Shown here: positions 25,168-32,952 of the stretch, in pieces
Layout: the number at the start of each line of letters is the position of its first letter
How positions within the stretch are numbered: the first letter of the stretch is position 1
Assembly: GCF_022698165.1 (NCBI RefSeq)
Contig: NZ_JALDAY010000006.1
Coordinates: forward strand, 310,001-374,000
Origin: Streptomyces cylindrosporus
Lineage (GTDB): Bacteria; Actinomycetota; Actinomycetes; Streptomycetales; Streptomycetaceae
DNA: 64,000 bases
Reading direction: 5' to 3'
The notes under the pieces: generated by a model
The model's database searches: none
What the model was told of the DNA's origin: nothing
The model's input: the letters and a program-made list of their open reading frames with translations, nothing else
Position numbers and translations under genes: made by a program

Positions 25168-25872
25168 TCAGCGTCCCCCCATCCTGGCCAGTTCCTTGCC
25201 GTCGGCGCCGTACACGATGAAGACGGCGTCGCCCAGGAAGCCGCGGCTGTCGTCCGACGGCCGTGGCTCGCCGACGGCGTGGGTGCTCACATAGGCGGGC
25301 CGGCCGGTCAGCCGCACGATGGGGAGATCGGTGGTACGGCCGTTCTCCGTCATCGTGATCCGGGTGGCGGGCGTGTGCCCGGTGTAGGCCAGGACGTACA
25401 CCGTGCCCTGGGGCCGGGGGTGGACGTTGGCGGTCATCGGCACGGCACCCGGCTGGTTCACGTCCAGCGGCCCCACGCAGATCGGCTTCGTGTCGGCCGG
25501 GTCCGCGTCGCAGTACTCGCGCTTCTTGAGCATGTACCAGACGCCGAGTCCCGCCTCGATCCGCTCCCCGGGCCGCACGACGCGTACGGGGGAACGGTCG
25601 TCGTGGCTCGGCGTGTGGGAGACGGGCGGGCGGGTGCCGGTGACCGTGTGCGAGTCCGCGGGGCCGTGGGACAGGACGAGATTGCCCGCCAGCGGGGTCA
25701 GGAGGGCGACGGCGAGGGTGCCGGTCACCAGTCTGCGGCGCCGCCTGATGAGCTTGGCCCGGTGGACGATCCGGTCGTGCGGGAACACCGTGGGGGCGCA
25801 GCCCCGTGCGGCCTCGTCCAGGGTCCGCCACAGTTCGGGCGACGGCGGCTGGGGCGAAAGGTCGGTACTCAT
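25168..25872 (-). CDS. single-span membrane protein paired with SigE-family sigma factor
   Basis: Protein of 234 residues with a short cytosolic N-terminus (TLDEAARGCAPTVFPHDRIV), an Arg-rich stretch, one membrane span (LVTGTLAVALLTPLAGNLVL) and a long extracytoplasmic domain with two cysteines (EYCD, ICVG). It lies 14 bases after the sigma factor stop, so the two are co-transcribed. Position and topology fit an anti-sigma factor or sensor for that sigma factor, but no zinc-anti-sigma motif (HxxxCxxC) is present, so the role is inferred from context only. The ATG at 25872 has GAGGGG eight bases upstream; 25881 would be too close. Confidence 0.7.
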   Translation of the reverse strand: MSTDLSPQPPSPELWRTLDEAARGCAPTVFPHDRIVHRAKLIRRRRRLVTGTLAVALLTPLAGNLVLSHGPADSHTVTGTRPPVSHTPSHDDRSPVRVVRPGERIEAGLGVWYMLKKREYCDADPADTKPICVGPLDVNQPGAVPMTANVHPRPQGTVYVLAYTGHTPATRITMTENGRTTDLPIVRLTGRPAYVSTHAVGEPRPSDDSRGFLGDAVFIVYGADGKELARMGGR

Positions 25873-25886
25873 GTCTGGCATACCCC

Positions 25887-26504
25887 TCAGTCCCGGTCCG
25901 CCGTCGTGGCGGCGTACTCGGACAGTGCCGCACTGCAGCGCAGCTTCTTCAGCGCACGGCTGGCCTGGCTCTTCACGGTGCCGGTCGCGCAGCCGAGGAT
26001 GCGCGCGGTCTCCTGTTCGCTCAGGCACTCCCAGTAGCGGAGCACGACGATGGCGCGCTGGCGGGGCGGCAGCGTGGCGAGCGCGGCGAACAGTTCCGAC
26101 CTGATGTCGTGGTCGTCGTCCCCGGACTCGCTTCGAGGCTCGGGCAGTTGAGGGGTCAGGAAGTGCACGACCCGGCGTTTCCGCTGCCGGGTGATGTTGT
26201 TGTTGATCAGCGCGCGCCGAACGTACTGGTCAGGTGCGTCCAGGGTGCGTATGTGATGCCAGCGCAGATAGATCTTGGCCAGCGTGGCCTGGACGAGGTC
26301 CTCCGCCTCGTGGTGGTCGCCGTTGGTCAGCAGGTAGGCGATGCGCAGCAGCCGGGGCCACCGCATCGCCGCATAGGTCTCGAAGTCCCCCACCTCGGAC
26401 GCGCGGAGGTCGTCCCCGTCGTCCTGTCCCGTGCCCGCACCTGGTTCTCCGCCCGAGTCCCGCACCGCGCCTCTTCGAGAGGCGCTCGGCGTTGGGCTGG
26501 TCAT
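25887..26504 (-). CDS. RNA polymerase sigma factor, SigE family (ECF)
   Basis: Extracytoplasmic-function sigma factor of 205 residues. Region 2 (about residues 45-110) contains YAAMRWPRLLRIAYLLTNGD and AEDLVQATLAKIYLRW; region 4 contains LPPRQRAIVVLRYWECLSE and the helix-turn-helix ILGCATGTVKSQASRALKKL. This is the SigE subfamily common in Streptomyces. A poorly conserved acidic stretch precedes region 2. Start 26504 (ATG) is preferred to the GTG at 26513; both have weak ribosome sites. It is followed at 14 bases by a membrane protein, a typical sigma/regulator pair, and presumably responds to an envelope signal. Confidence 0.9.
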   Translation of the reverse strand: MTSPTPSASRRGAVRDSGGEPGAGTGQDDGDDLRASEVGDFETYAAMRWPRLLRIAYLLTNGDHHEAEDLVQATLAKIYLRWHHIRTLDAPDQYVRRALINNNITRQRKRRVVHFLTPQLPEPRSESGDDDHDIRSELFAALATLPPRQRAIVVLRYWECLSEQETARILGCATGTVKSQASRALKKLRCSAALSEYAATTADRD

Positions 26505-26654
26505 CACACGCACCCCGGTCTACCCCGTTTCCTTCCCCTGTGTGCGCGCTGGTCGGGGCGCGCACGAAGTCCTCCCTGTAACACCACGCGCACGCGGATC
26601 GGGTTGCACGTGCCGGGGAACGGATGCGGGGCGTCGCCGGGCCGCCGGGCCCGC

Positions 26655-27719
26655 TCAGACGTCGTCCAGGCGGCGGAGGTCGGACTCGTCCCACGAGCGG
26701 GTGTCGCGGGGCTGGGTGTAGGGCTCGGCCTGGGGTGGATGTCCGCCGGCGATGGCCCGCTGGCGCACGCTCTCCGCGTCGAACTCCAGGCCCAGCAGGA
26801 CCGCGAGGTTGCTGATCCACAACCAGACCAGGAAGACCACGGCTCCGGCCATGGCGCCGTACGTCTTGTTGTAGGAGGCGAACCGGGCGACGTAGAACGC
26901 GAAGCCCGCGGAGGCGGCGAGCCAGATCAGCAGGGCCAGCAGGCTGCCGGGGGTGATCCAGCGGAAGCCCTTCACCTTGGCGTTGGGGGTGGCCCAGTAC
27001 AGGATCGCGAGCATCACCGTCACCAGCACCACGAGGACCGGCCACTTGGCGATCGCCCAGACCGTCAGCGCGGTGTCGCCGATCCCGAGGGCCTGTCCGG
27101 CCTGGCGGGCGATGCCGCCGGTGAAGACCACGATCAGCGCGCTGATCACCGCCAGCACCATGAGCACCACGGTCACCCCGAGCCGCACCGGGAGGATCTT
27201 CCAGACCGGCCGGCCCTCCGGCATGTCGTAGACGGCGTTGGCGGCGCGAATGAACGCGGCCACGTACCCGGACGACGACCACACCGCCACCACGATGCCC
27301 ACCAGGGCCATCACCGAGCCGGTCCCCGCGCTGTTCTGCAGCTGCTCCACGGCTCGCGTGATGATGTCGCGCGCCGGACCGGGGGCCAGCTGCTTCAGGT
27401 TGGACAGCACCTTGTCGGTGGTCGAGGAGCCGGCGATCCCCAGCAGGGAGACCAGCACCAGCAGGGCCGGGAAGAGGGACAGCACTCCGTAGTACGTCAG
27501 CGCCGCGGCCCGGTCGGCGAGCTCGTCGTCCCTGAACTCCTTGAAGGTGCCCTTGAGCACGGCGGCCCGGGCCCCCTTCGGCAGCTTGGTCGGCGTGTCG
27601 GGGGCGGCCCGCTCGACCTCCTCGTCCGGCCCGGCCTCCTGCGGTGCCGGCACCCGGGTGTCCGGGTGGTCGTCGCGGGCGTTCTGGGGCTTCCGGCCCG
27701 GAAGATGCAGCTTCGCCAT
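26655..27719 (-). CDS. YihY/BrkB-family inner-membrane protein
   Basis: Membrane protein of 354 residues of the YihY/virulence factor BrkB family. A charged N-terminal tail of about 60 residues is followed by the family opening (FRDDELADRAAALTYYGVLSLFPALLVL) and six or so membrane spans, with the conserved segments VWSSSGYVAAFIRAANAVYD and VVFLVWLWISNLAVLLG. Function in the family is not settled; some members were misnamed as RNase BN. A hydrophilic C-terminal tail of about 40 residues ends the protein. It stands alone, divergent from a GIY-YIG gene. Confidence 0.85.
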   Translation of the reverse strand: MAKLHLPGRKPQNARDDHPDTRVPAPQEAGPDEEVERAAPDTPTKLPKGARAAVLKGTFKEFRDDELADRAAALTYYGVLSLFPALLVLVSLLGIAGSSTTDKVLSNLKQLAPGPARDIITRAVEQLQNSAGTGSVMALVGIVVAVWSSSGYVAAFIRAANAVYDMPEGRPVWKILPVRLGVTVVLMVLAVISALIVVFTGGIARQAGQALGIGDTALTVWAIAKWPVLVVLVTVMLAILYWATPNAKVKGFRWITPGSLLALLIWLAASAGFAFYVARFASYNKTYGAMAGAVVFLVWLWISNLAVLLGLEFDAESVRQRAIAGGHPPQAEPYTQPRDTRSWDESDLRRLDDV

Positions 27720-27856
27720 TGTCGTCGGGTATCCCACCGGCGCGAGCCCAACCCGGTGCGTCGCGGCCGTCGCGTAAGGCCGGGGCGTTGTCAGACCCGC
27801 GTGAGAACGTGAGGACGAGCGTTCTGCGAGTGCGGCGGAGGCGAGGAGGCGCCGGT

Positions 27857-28360
27857 ATGACCCGCATCGACACGCAGTTCCTGCGCGCCCTCTTCGACGA
27901 GGAGGGCAGCCTTCACACCGCGGGCCGGACCGCCCTGTACCGGCTCTACGGCCCCGAGGGGCTGCTCTACGTCGGCATCTCGGTGAGTCCGCTCACGCGG
28001 GTGCGTACCCATCTCAGGGATCAGGCGTGGGCCTCCGAGGTCATAGGGGTCCGGATCGACTACCCCGACGATCCCGAAGCGGCCGAGCGGGAGGCCATAT
28101 GGGCCGAGCGTCCCCGGCACAACGTGGTCTTCAACGGGTCGCTGCCTCCTCCGCCGCCGGATCGTGTGCAACGGCTCCGGGTTCAACTCGCCCACGCCCG
28201 GCAGCAGTTGGAGGGGCTGGAGAGCGCGGTGCCCGAGTCGTCGGCCCATCTGCGACTGATCATGCGCGGGATCGACTCGAAGCGGGCGAAGATCGCGAGG
28301 CTGGTCGGGGAACTCGCGGCTCAGCCCGGCAGCAAAGGCCGGAGCGGGACCGGCGGTTGA
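27857..28360 (+). CDS. GIY-YIG nuclease-like protein with C-terminal coiled coil
   Basis: Protein of 167 residues. Residues about 22-90 form a GIY-YIG domain: ALYRLYGPEGLLYVGIS holds both tyrosine motifs, the putative catalytic arginine is in PLTRVRTHL, and the putative metal-binding glutamate lies in EREAIWAERP. Residues about 100-155 are a predicted coiled coil (RVQLAHARQQLEGLES). It may nick or bind DNA, but stand-alone proteins of this kind are uncharacterised. The ATG at 27857 follows GAGGAGG. Its 3' end overlaps the convergent IclR gene by 40 bases. I see no phage or mobile genes around it. Confidence 0.7.
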   Translation: MTRIDTQFLRALFDEEGSLHTAGRTALYRLYGPEGLLYVGISVSPLTRVRTHLRDQAWASEVIGVRIDYPDDPEAAEREAIWAERPRHNVVFNGSLPPPPPDRVQRLRVQLAHARQQLEGLESAVPESSAHLRLIMRGIDSKRAKIARLVGELAAQPGSKGRSGTGG

Positions 28361-29148
28361 CGGCCCGCCGCGCCGAAGAGTTCCTCGGACACCGACCGCA
28401 CCGCGCCCACCACCAGCGGTGCGATCCGTTCCACCGCCGAATCGCCCGTGCCCACCGCCGAGATCGCCGCCACCGGACCGTCCGGGCCGCGGATCGCGAG
28501 GCCGACGCAGGCGATGCCCGGGAAGCACTCGCCACGGTCGACGGCCAGGCCGTTGCGGCGGCGGATGATGCCGAACTCCCGGTGCAGGGCATCCAGATGG
28601 CCGATGCTCCGCGGGGTGCGGCGCTCGATGACCCGGGCGTAGCGGGCGTCGATCTCCTCGGGGCTCAGCCACGCGAGCATCGCCTTGCCGAGTCCCGTGC
28701 AGTGGGCGATCGCCCGGCCGCCGACCCGCGAGGGGATGTCGACGGCTGCGCGGCCACCGATCTTGTCGAGGTAGTAGATCTCGGGACCGTCCAGCACGGC
28801 GAGGTGCACCACCATCCTGGTGCGGACGGCCAGTTCGAGGAGCTGGGGCGCGGCGGCGGCACGCAGGGTGCTGTGGGCGATCTCCCGCCCGCCGAGGCCC
28901 AGGGCGCGCGGGCCGAGGAGGTAGCCGGAGACGGTGTGGTGCAGCCAGTCCAGGCGGACCAGCTGGTCGAGTATGCGGTGGGCGGTGGACCGGGGCAGGC
29001 CCGTGCGGCGGGAGACGGTTTCGAGCGTCAGCCTGGTCTGCGGGTGCTCGAAGAGGTCCATGATCAGCGTTACTCGTTCCATCATCGACGGGGGCAGCGG
29101 GTGCTGTTCCACGTCGATTCCCGGGTCAGGGCGAAGGGCAGACGTCAT
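28321..29148 (-). CDS. IclR-family transcriptional regulator
   Basis: Regulator of 275 residues. The N-terminal winged helix (MERVTLIMDLFEHPQTRLTL, then RRTGLPRSTAHRILDQL) is followed by the IclR effector domain (IGGRAAVDIPSRVGGRAIAHCTGLGKAMLA, ARYARVIERRTPRSI). The ATG at 29148 is supported by GGGAGG nine bases upstream; a more upstream ATG at 29211 would put the operator inside the gene. A perfect 10-base-arm palindrome lies 20-41 bases before the start, so autoregulation is very likely. Its stop overlaps a convergent GIY-YIG gene. Other targets are not obvious nearby. Confidence 0.9.
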   Translation of the reverse strand: MTSALRPDPGIDVEQHPLPPSMMERVTLIMDLFEHPQTRLTLETVSRRTGLPRSTAHRILDQLVRLDWLHHTVSGYLLGPRALGLGGREIAHSTLRAAAAPQLLELAVRTRMVVHLAVLDGPEIYYLDKIGGRAAVDIPSRVGGRAIAHCTGLGKAMLAWLSPEEIDARYARVIERRTPRSIGHLDALHREFGIIRRRNGLAVDRGECFPGIACVGLAIRGPDGPVAAISAVGTGDSAVERIAPLVVGAVRSVSEELFGAAGRQPPVPLRPLLPG

Positions 29149-29167
29149 CGTCGGTGCCTCCCTGCTG

Positions 29168-29189
29168 AAACTGAAATGTATTTCAGTTT
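29168..29189. promoter_or_regulatory. IclR autoregulatory operator
   Basis: Perfect palindrome AAACTGAAAT-GT-ATTTCAGTTT, 10-base arms. It lies 20-41 bases before the IclR start codon, in a 129-base gap after a TetR gene. Position and symmetry are those of an IclR-family autoregulatory site. It is directly followed by a GC-palindrome, GCGCCGGCGC. Confidence 0.7.
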
Positions 29190-29277
29190 GGCGCCGGCGC
29201 CAAGGTACCAACGCCGTCGTCCGGGGACCAAGAGGCGTGCAGGATCAGTTTGTCGGGGTCGTGTGGAGACGCGGTGG

Positions 29278-29898
29278 TCAGTCGGCGGCGTACGGCGCGA
29301 GGATCAGCCGTACCGCCAACCGCAGGTCCGCCTCGACCCGTTGGACGGAGATCTCCTCGGTCTGGGCCGCCACGAACAGACCCCACCAGCAGTAGATGAG
29401 GAGCCGTACGGTGCTGCGGTCGGCTTCGCCGGGGTCGTGGACGCCGAGCAGTTTCAGGACCGTGCGTCCCAGGTAGCTTCCGGCGATGTCGTAGCGGGTC
29501 GGGGTGGTGCCGGCGTACTCGGTGAAGGAGGACATGGCCACCGCGGAGGCCAGCAGTGGGTTGTCCAGGAGCTTCAGGGTCAGGGCGGTGAGGGTCTCGG
29601 CGACGTCCTGCACCGGGTCCGCCGTGCCGGCGTCTGCGGCGGTTTCGTCGTGACCTTCCAGGAACGTCTCGATGTGCCATTCGAGGACCGCGGTGAACAG
29701 GTGCGTCTTGGACGGGAAGTAGCGGTACAGCGTGGCGATCGCGACGCCCGCCTCCTTGGCCACGTCCAGCATCTGCACCCCGGCGAGGCCGTCGCGCGCG
29801 GCCAGTTCGCCGGCGGCGCGGAGGATGGCCACCCTGCGGGCCTGCTGTCGGCGCGACACCGGTGCGGCGGGCTGTCGCGGTTCAGCGGTCCTCGGCAC
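29278..29898 (-). CDS. TetR-family regulator, KstR-like
   Basis: Regulator of 206 residues. The helix-turn-helix (VQMLDVAKEAGVAIATLYRYFPSK) is close to that of mycobacterial KstR, the cholesterol-catabolism repressor, and the C-terminal half keeps the KstR-like sequence DNPLLASAVAM and final RLAVRLILAP. It starts at a GTG supported by GGGGGAC. It is divergent from the secreted cholesterol oxidase gene, with 286 bases between, so it is the natural candidate to control that gene. I could not find a clear KstR-type palindrome between them. An IclR gene follows on the same strand. Confidence 0.85.
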   Translation of the reverse strand: MPRTAEPRQPAAPVSRRQQARRVAILRAAGELAARDGLAGVQMLDVAKEAGVAIATLYRYFPSKTHLFTAVLEWHIETFLEGHDETAADAGTADPVQDVAETLTALTLKLLDNPLLASAVAMSSFTEYAGTTPTRYDIAGSYLGRTVLKLLGVHDPGEADRSTVRLLIYCWWGLFVAAQTEEISVQRVEADLRLAVRLILAPYAAD

Positions 29899-30184
29899 AC
29901 CGTCCCCCTGGTCCTCGGGTTCTCCCCACGTTAGCCCAACCCGGGCCGATCCCGGTCAGCGGGATGAGGTGGGCGCCCGTGCCGGGCGGGGCGTTCAATC
30001 ACCGGGGTGACCTCGGGTGAGCGCGATCCGCGTGCGCCCGCAGGGAATTGAGTTGTCGGCCGTGGAGCACGGCGTTCGTCACGGCTGAGCCGCGCGGGTT
30101 CCCGCGGTGTCCAGCACCGGGGAGCCCGCCTGCCTGTCGCAGTTGCGACCTTCCCCGATCAGTCCGTCCCCACGGGAGTCCCCC

Positions 30185-31804
30185 ATGTCCCGTAATTCCG
30201 CTCATTCCCCATCTGCCGAAGGCATCAGCCGCCGCCGGCTGCTCAGCGCGTCCGCGGCCGTCGGTGCCCTCGCGCTCGGCGGTGCCGGTACCGCCCGGGC
30301 CTCGACCGCCGCGGCCACCCGGGCCGACGTGACCGAACTGCGCGCCCGTGCCGTGGTCGTGGGCACCGGCTTCGGCGGCGGTGTGACCGCGCTCCGGCTG
30401 GCACAGGCCGGGGTGAAGACCCTCGTCCTGGAGCGCGGCCGGCGCTGGGTCACCGGCCCGAACGCGACCACGTTCTGCCGCTTCGCCACCATGGACAACC
30501 GCTCGGCGTGGCTGACCGACCACTCCATCGTCGGCGGCGTCGACAAGACCTGGACGCCCTACACCGGCGTCATCGAGGCCGTCGAGGGCAACGGGATGAC
30601 CGCCAACGTCGGCGCGGCGGTCGGCGGCGGCTCGATCACGTACCACGGGATGACCCTGCAGCCGACGAAGGCGAACTTCGCCCGCTCCATCCCGCTCGCC
30701 GCGGACTTCTACGACTACCTGGACAAGGTGTCGTATCCGACGGTCTCCCGGATGCTGGGCATCTCCCCCATCCCCGACGACCTGCTGGCCTCCGACCCCT
30801 ACAAGTCCTCGCGGCTGTTCCGGGACGTGCTGCCCAAGGTGGGCCTGACGCCGTTCAAGGTGCCGCTGCCCATCGGCTGGGAGTACGCCCGCGGCGAACT
30901 GACCGGCCGCTACGAGCCGACGTACACCACCAGCGACGTGGCCTTCGGGGTCAACAACGGCGGCAAGCACTCGATCGACGTCACCTATCTCGCGCGGGCC
31001 GAGTCGACCGGTCTGGTGGAGGTGGCGCCCCTGCACGTCGTGCGGGATCTCGCGCTCGACGCGAACAAGAAGTGGGTGCTGTCCGTCGACCGCATCGACA
31101 CCGGCGGCGCCGTCCAGGAGAAGATCAGCGTGACCGCCGACGCGGTGTTCCTCAACGCGGGTTCGCCCGGCACCACCCGGCTGCTGGTGAAGTCCCGCGC
31201 CAAGGGGCTGGTCCCGGACCTGCCGGACGCCGTCGGCAGCAAGTGGGGCAACAACGGCGACCGGATCTGGGCCTGGCTCAACCCGAACGGGGACGCCGGC
31301 ACCCAGCAGGGCGGCCCGGCCTGCATCGGCGCCACCGACTCCGGCAGCCCGATCCCGTACACCATCGTGCACGCGGGCTCGCCCGCGCCGGTCTCGGGCG
31401 CCACCCTGATGACCGTCGTCGGCTACGGCATCGTCGACGGCGCGGGCACCTGGGCCTACGACGCCGACAAGGACGACGCCGTGCTGACCTGGCCGTCCAC
31501 GGCGGACGCGGCGCTGCAGGCGCTGATCACGGCACGGATGGAGTCGATCGCGGCGGCCGGGGGCGGTCTCATGCTCGACACCAACGCCACCGCGCCCTCC
31601 ACCTGGCACTCGCTGGGCGGCGTGCCGATGGGCGGGGCGGTGGACCTCTACGGCCGGGTCCTCGGGCACAAGGGCCTCTACGTCCTCGACGGTGCCCGCA
31701 TCCCCGGCTCCACGGGCGCCTGCAACCCGTCGTACACGATCGCGGCGCTCGCCGAGCACAGCATGGAGACCATCGTCCGCAAGGACCTCGGCACCGTCTT
31801 CTGA
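30185..31804 (+). CDS. choA: secreted cholesterol oxidase (GMC-type flavoenzyme)
   Basis: Exported FAD enzyme of 539 residues that oxidises and isomerises cholesterol to cholest-4-en-3-one with release of hydrogen peroxide. A Tat signal (SRRRLLSASAAVGALALGG) precedes the FAD motif VVVGTGFGGGVTALRLAQAG. Typical cholesterol oxidase sequences are NVGAAVGGGSITYHGMTL, WGNNGDRIWAW and the C-terminal LDGARIPGSTGACNPSYTIA, and the length is close to the Streptomyces enzyme. Start 30185 follows GGGAGTCCCCC. Upstream there is a GCCGTG-GAG-CACGGC inverted repeat (30059-30073). A strong terminator follows. The divergent TetR resembles KstR. Confidence 0.9.
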   Translation: MSRNSAHSPSAEGISRRRLLSASAAVGALALGGAGTARASTAAATRADVTELRARAVVVGTGFGGGVTALRLAQAGVKTLVLERGRRWVTGPNATTFCRFATMDNRSAWLTDHSIVGGVDKTWTPYTGVIEAVEGNGMTANVGAAVGGGSITYHGMTLQPTKANFARSIPLAADFYDYLDKVSYPTVSRMLGISPIPDDLLASDPYKSSRLFRDVLPKVGLTPFKVPLPIGWEYARGELTGRYEPTYTTSDVAFGVNNGGKHSIDVTYLARAESTGLVEVAPLHVVRDLALDANKKWVLSVDRIDTGGAVQEKISVTADAVFLNAGSPGTTRLLVKSRAKGLVPDLPDAVGSKWGNNGDRIWAWLNPNGDAGTQQGGPACIGATDSGSPIPYTIVHAGSPAPVSGATLMTVVGYGIVDGAGTWAYDADKDDAVLTWPSTADAALQALITARMESIAAAGGGLMLDTNATAPSTWHSLGGVPMGGAVDLYGRVLGHKGLYVLDGARIPGSTGACNPSYTIAALAEHSMETIVRKDLGTVF

Positions 31805-31824
31805 CGCTTCTTCCGCACGGACAC

Positions 31825-31865
31825 GCCGACGGACCCGGCGCTCATGGAGTGCCGGGTCCGTCGGC
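31825..31865. terminator. strong bidirectional terminator after cholesterol oxidase
   Basis: Perfect 15-base arms GCCGACGGACCCGGC (31825-31839) and complement (31851-31865) with an 11-base loop. It lies 21 bases after the choA stop and just beyond the stop of the convergent methyltransferase gene, serving both. Confidence 0.85.
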
Positions 31866-31869
31866 GGCC

Positions 31870-32952
31870 TCAGTCGCGTCGGGCCACCAGCCGGTAGGCG
31901 TTGGCCAGGCCCAGCGGCCGGGCCAGCGGCCTGACGACGAAGCGGTCCGTGAGCGTGCCGAGGACCAGGGCCGGGATGCCGGCGATCAGGGTCGTGGCCC
32001 GGAGGGTGCGCTGCAGGGCGGTCGGCGGGGTGGGCAGCCACGGCAGGTCGTCGCGCGGGGCGATGGCGTCCAGGGCCAGCCAGGCGGCGGCGAGGAGGTC
32101 GACGGGGTCGTGCGGCTCGGCGTGCTGCTCGGCCATGACCGTGAAGCCGAGGGTGCGCAGCCGGCGGCGCAGGTTCTCCACGGGCACGAGGTGCAGGTGC
32201 TGCGGCTGAAGCCAGGGCAGCCACCAGCGGCCCAGCAGACGCGCGTAGCGGCTGTCGGGGTCCGGGACCTCGATCAGCAGATGACCGCCGGGGCGCAGGG
32301 CCCGGTGCGCCGCCTCGAGTTCACGGGCCGGCTCCGTGCTGTGCTCCAGGTAGTGGAACATGCTCACGACGTCGTAGGCGCCCGCGAGTCCGCCGGCCAG
32401 CTCGGGGAAGGCGCCCCGGTAGCCGCGGTCCACGCGTCCGGCGCGCTCGGCGAGTTCGGCGCCGTCGGTGAAGTCCAGGCCGTCGAAGGACGTGCCGGGG
32501 TGGACGATCCGGGCCGCCTCGCAGAAGTGGCCGTGTCCGGTGCCGACGTCCAGCCACTTCTTGGGCGTGTCGACGAACGGCAGCAGCGACTCGGCCCGCC
32601 CGACGTACATCTTCGTCCGGCCCCCGAAGGTCTGGCCGAGCTGCTTCTCCCCCAGCCCGTCGTAGAAGTCCCGGTAGTAGAACTCCAGTCCGGCCTCGCT
32701 CAGGCGCGGGTTCTGGAAGGTGTGCCGGCACTCCCGGCACCGGTCCAGGACGAAGCGGCCGGGCTTGTGCTGGATCAGGTCGGTGGTGCGCAGCCGTGTC
32801 GTGAGCCGGTCCGAGCCGCACCACGGGCAGGTGTCGCGCCGGGGTTCGAAGAAGCGGTCGAGGCCGTCGGCGAGGTCGGCCGCGTAGCCGGGGCGCAGGG
32901 CGGCCACCTGCTCGCCGCGGCTGCGCGGCGGGGTGGCCGGATCGTCGCTCAT
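31870..32952 (-). CDS. class I SAM-dependent methyltransferase with N-terminal zinc ribbon
   Basis: Protein of 360 residues. A zinc ribbon near the N-terminus (CPWCGSDRL, then CRECRHTFQNPRL) precedes a class I methyltransferase domain with SAM loop LDVGTGHGHFCEAA, the acidic strand FDGLDF and motif YDVVSMFHYLEHSTEPARELE. A helical C-terminal tail follows with a possibly membrane-associated segment (LIAGIPALVLGTL). This architecture occurs in enzymes acting on sugars or lipid-linked intermediates. Its ATG overlaps the stop of the glycosyltransferase gene (ATGA), making it the last gene of the PUFA-synthase-like operon. It probably methylates the glycosylated product; that is inferred from position. 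Confidence 0.85.
   Translation of the reverse strand: MSDDPATPPRSRGEQVAALRPGYAADLADGLDRFFEPRRDTCPWCGSDRLTTRLRTTDLIQHKPGRFVLDRCRECRHTFQNPRLSEAGLEFYYRDFYDGLGEKQLGQTFGGRTKMYVGRAESLLPFVDTPKKWLDVGTGHGHFCEAARIVHPGTSFDGLDFTDGAELAERAGRVDRGYRGAFPELAGGLAGAYDVVSMFHYLEHSTEPARELEAAHRALRPGGHLLIEVPDPDSRYARLLGRWWLPWLQPQHLHLVPVENLRRRLRTLGFTVMAEQHAEPHDPVDLLAAAWLALDAIAPRDDLPWLPTPPTALQRTLRATTLIAGIPALVLGTLTDRFVVRPLARPLGLANAYRLVARRD

Noticed and set aside
22733..25294. Long open frame (853 codons) opposite the MMPL exporter
   Set aside because: Composition is Arg/Gly/Asp/His-rich with no recognisable motif and it mirrors the true gene; high-GC antisense reading frames are commonly open.
25806..29934. Plus-strand open frames opposite the sigma factor, BrkB, IclR and TetR genes
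   Set aside because: No start sites or domain matches; minus-strand genes explain the region.
30045..30054. GAATTGAGTT before choA, resembling the 2224-2237 operator
   Set aside because: Only the left half matches and the symmetric TCA half is absent, so it is not counted as a third site.
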